NCBI GenBank assembly: GCA_028700095.1
Contig: JAQVTJ010000006.1
Location: 1 to 28,757 of the forward strand
Origin: Methanobacterium sp.
Lineage (GTDB): Archaea; Methanobacteriota; Methanobacteria; Methanobacteriales; Methanobacteriaceae
Length of the DNA stretch: 28,757 nucleotides
Direction: 5' to 3'
The notes below the pieces were generated by a model. It was not told the DNA's origin. It made no database searches and saw only the letters and a program-made list of their open reading frames with translations. Made by a program: the position numbers and the translations under genes. Below are positions 28,668 through 28,757 of this stretch, in pieces (the stretch's first letter is position 1; every line of letters begins with the position of its first letter).

Positions 28668-28757
28668 ATGATAAAGAAATGTTTAGATTGTAAAGGTCTA
28701 GGTCATAAAATCGTAAGTTAAAAGGTATGTGAAAAATGCCATGGAACAGGAGTAAAA
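28668..28757 (+). CDS. Small CxxCxGxG zinc-finger peptide, interrupted by a stop and cut by window edge
   Basis: ATG 28668 follows AGAGG (28656-28660). It begins MIKKCLDCKGLGHKIVS and then TAA at 28719-28721. The same frame continues KVCEKCHGTGVK to the window end. The two CxxCxGxG units are the DnaJ-type cysteine-rich repeat and together would form one zinc site. The stop sits where a Tyr codon would be a single base away. Either the real product is longer and this is a point lesion or error, or only the first half is made. Confidence 0.45.

Noticed and set aside
1..28757. Search for CRISPR arrays, tRNA and rRNA genes
   Set aside because: No regularly spaced direct repeats, no cloverleaf with a GTTCRA-type arm and no rRNA-like segments were seen by eye.

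Overview
The window looks like part of the chromosome of a methanogenic archaeon of the order Methanobacteriales, most likely Methanosphaera, Methanobrevibacter or a close relative. The DNA is very AT-rich. Two secreted proteins carry pseudomurein-binding repeats, which are characteristic of methanogens with a pseudomurein wall. Ribosome binding sites are GGAGG/GGTG-like, promoters look like archaeal BRE/TATA elements, and oligo-T runs follow several genes. There is no rRNA, tRNA or CRISPR array that I can recognise.

Layout. 1-2.8 kb holds a broken multi-domain glycosyltransferase whose frame is interrupted by two single-base slips and by a run of 13 G. 2.8-3.9 kb is gene-poor. 3.9-6.3 kb holds two overlapping CDP-glycerol:glycerophosphotransferase (TagF/TagB-like) genes. 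6.3-8.5 kb holds, on the opposite strand, a TagG/TagH-like ABC polysaccharide exporter whose ATPase has an unusual N-terminal membrane domain. 8.8-12.2 kb holds a decayed IS5-like transposase, a SAM methyltransferase with a coiled-coil tail, and a second decayed transposase on the minus strand. 12.4-15.25 kb (minus) is a paralogue of the first glycosyltransferase fused to the 3' half of a WbsX-like domain. 15.4-19.4 kb holds a small exported protein, a broken DUF4012 gene and rmlD-rmlA-rmlC for dTDP-L-rhamnose. 19.7-20.8 kb is a third decayed transposase. 21.1-22.0 kb is the 5' half of the WbsX gene. From 22.5 kb on come housekeeping and envelope genes: a pseudomurein-binding transglutaminase-like protein, a frameshifted EMC3/DUF106 insertase gene, a pseudomurein-binding M14-like metallopeptidase with a small lipoprotein, a rubrerythrin-superoxide reductase operon, another lipoprotein and a small CxxCxGxG zinc-finger peptide at the edge.

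How it fits together. The first 22 kb read as a surface glycopolymer locus: nucleotide-sugar synthesis (rml), glycerol-phosphate polymerisation or priming (two TagF-like enzymes), sugar transfer and decoration (GT2/GT4/WbsX, methyltransferase) and export (TagGH-like). The locus is being rearranged. The strongest observation is that the two halves of the WbsX-GT2-GT4 gene lie 6.7 kb apart in opposite orientations at the ends of a segment bounded by a 10-bp inverted repeat (15241-15250 / 21980-21989). That is the geometry expected if one gene was cut by an inversion. The second is the G13 tract in the paralogue, a candidate phase-variation switch.

Caution: single-base frame slips are frequent here, including in a gene expected to be functional (EMC3/DUF106). 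Some may be sequencing or assembly errors rather than real lesions.
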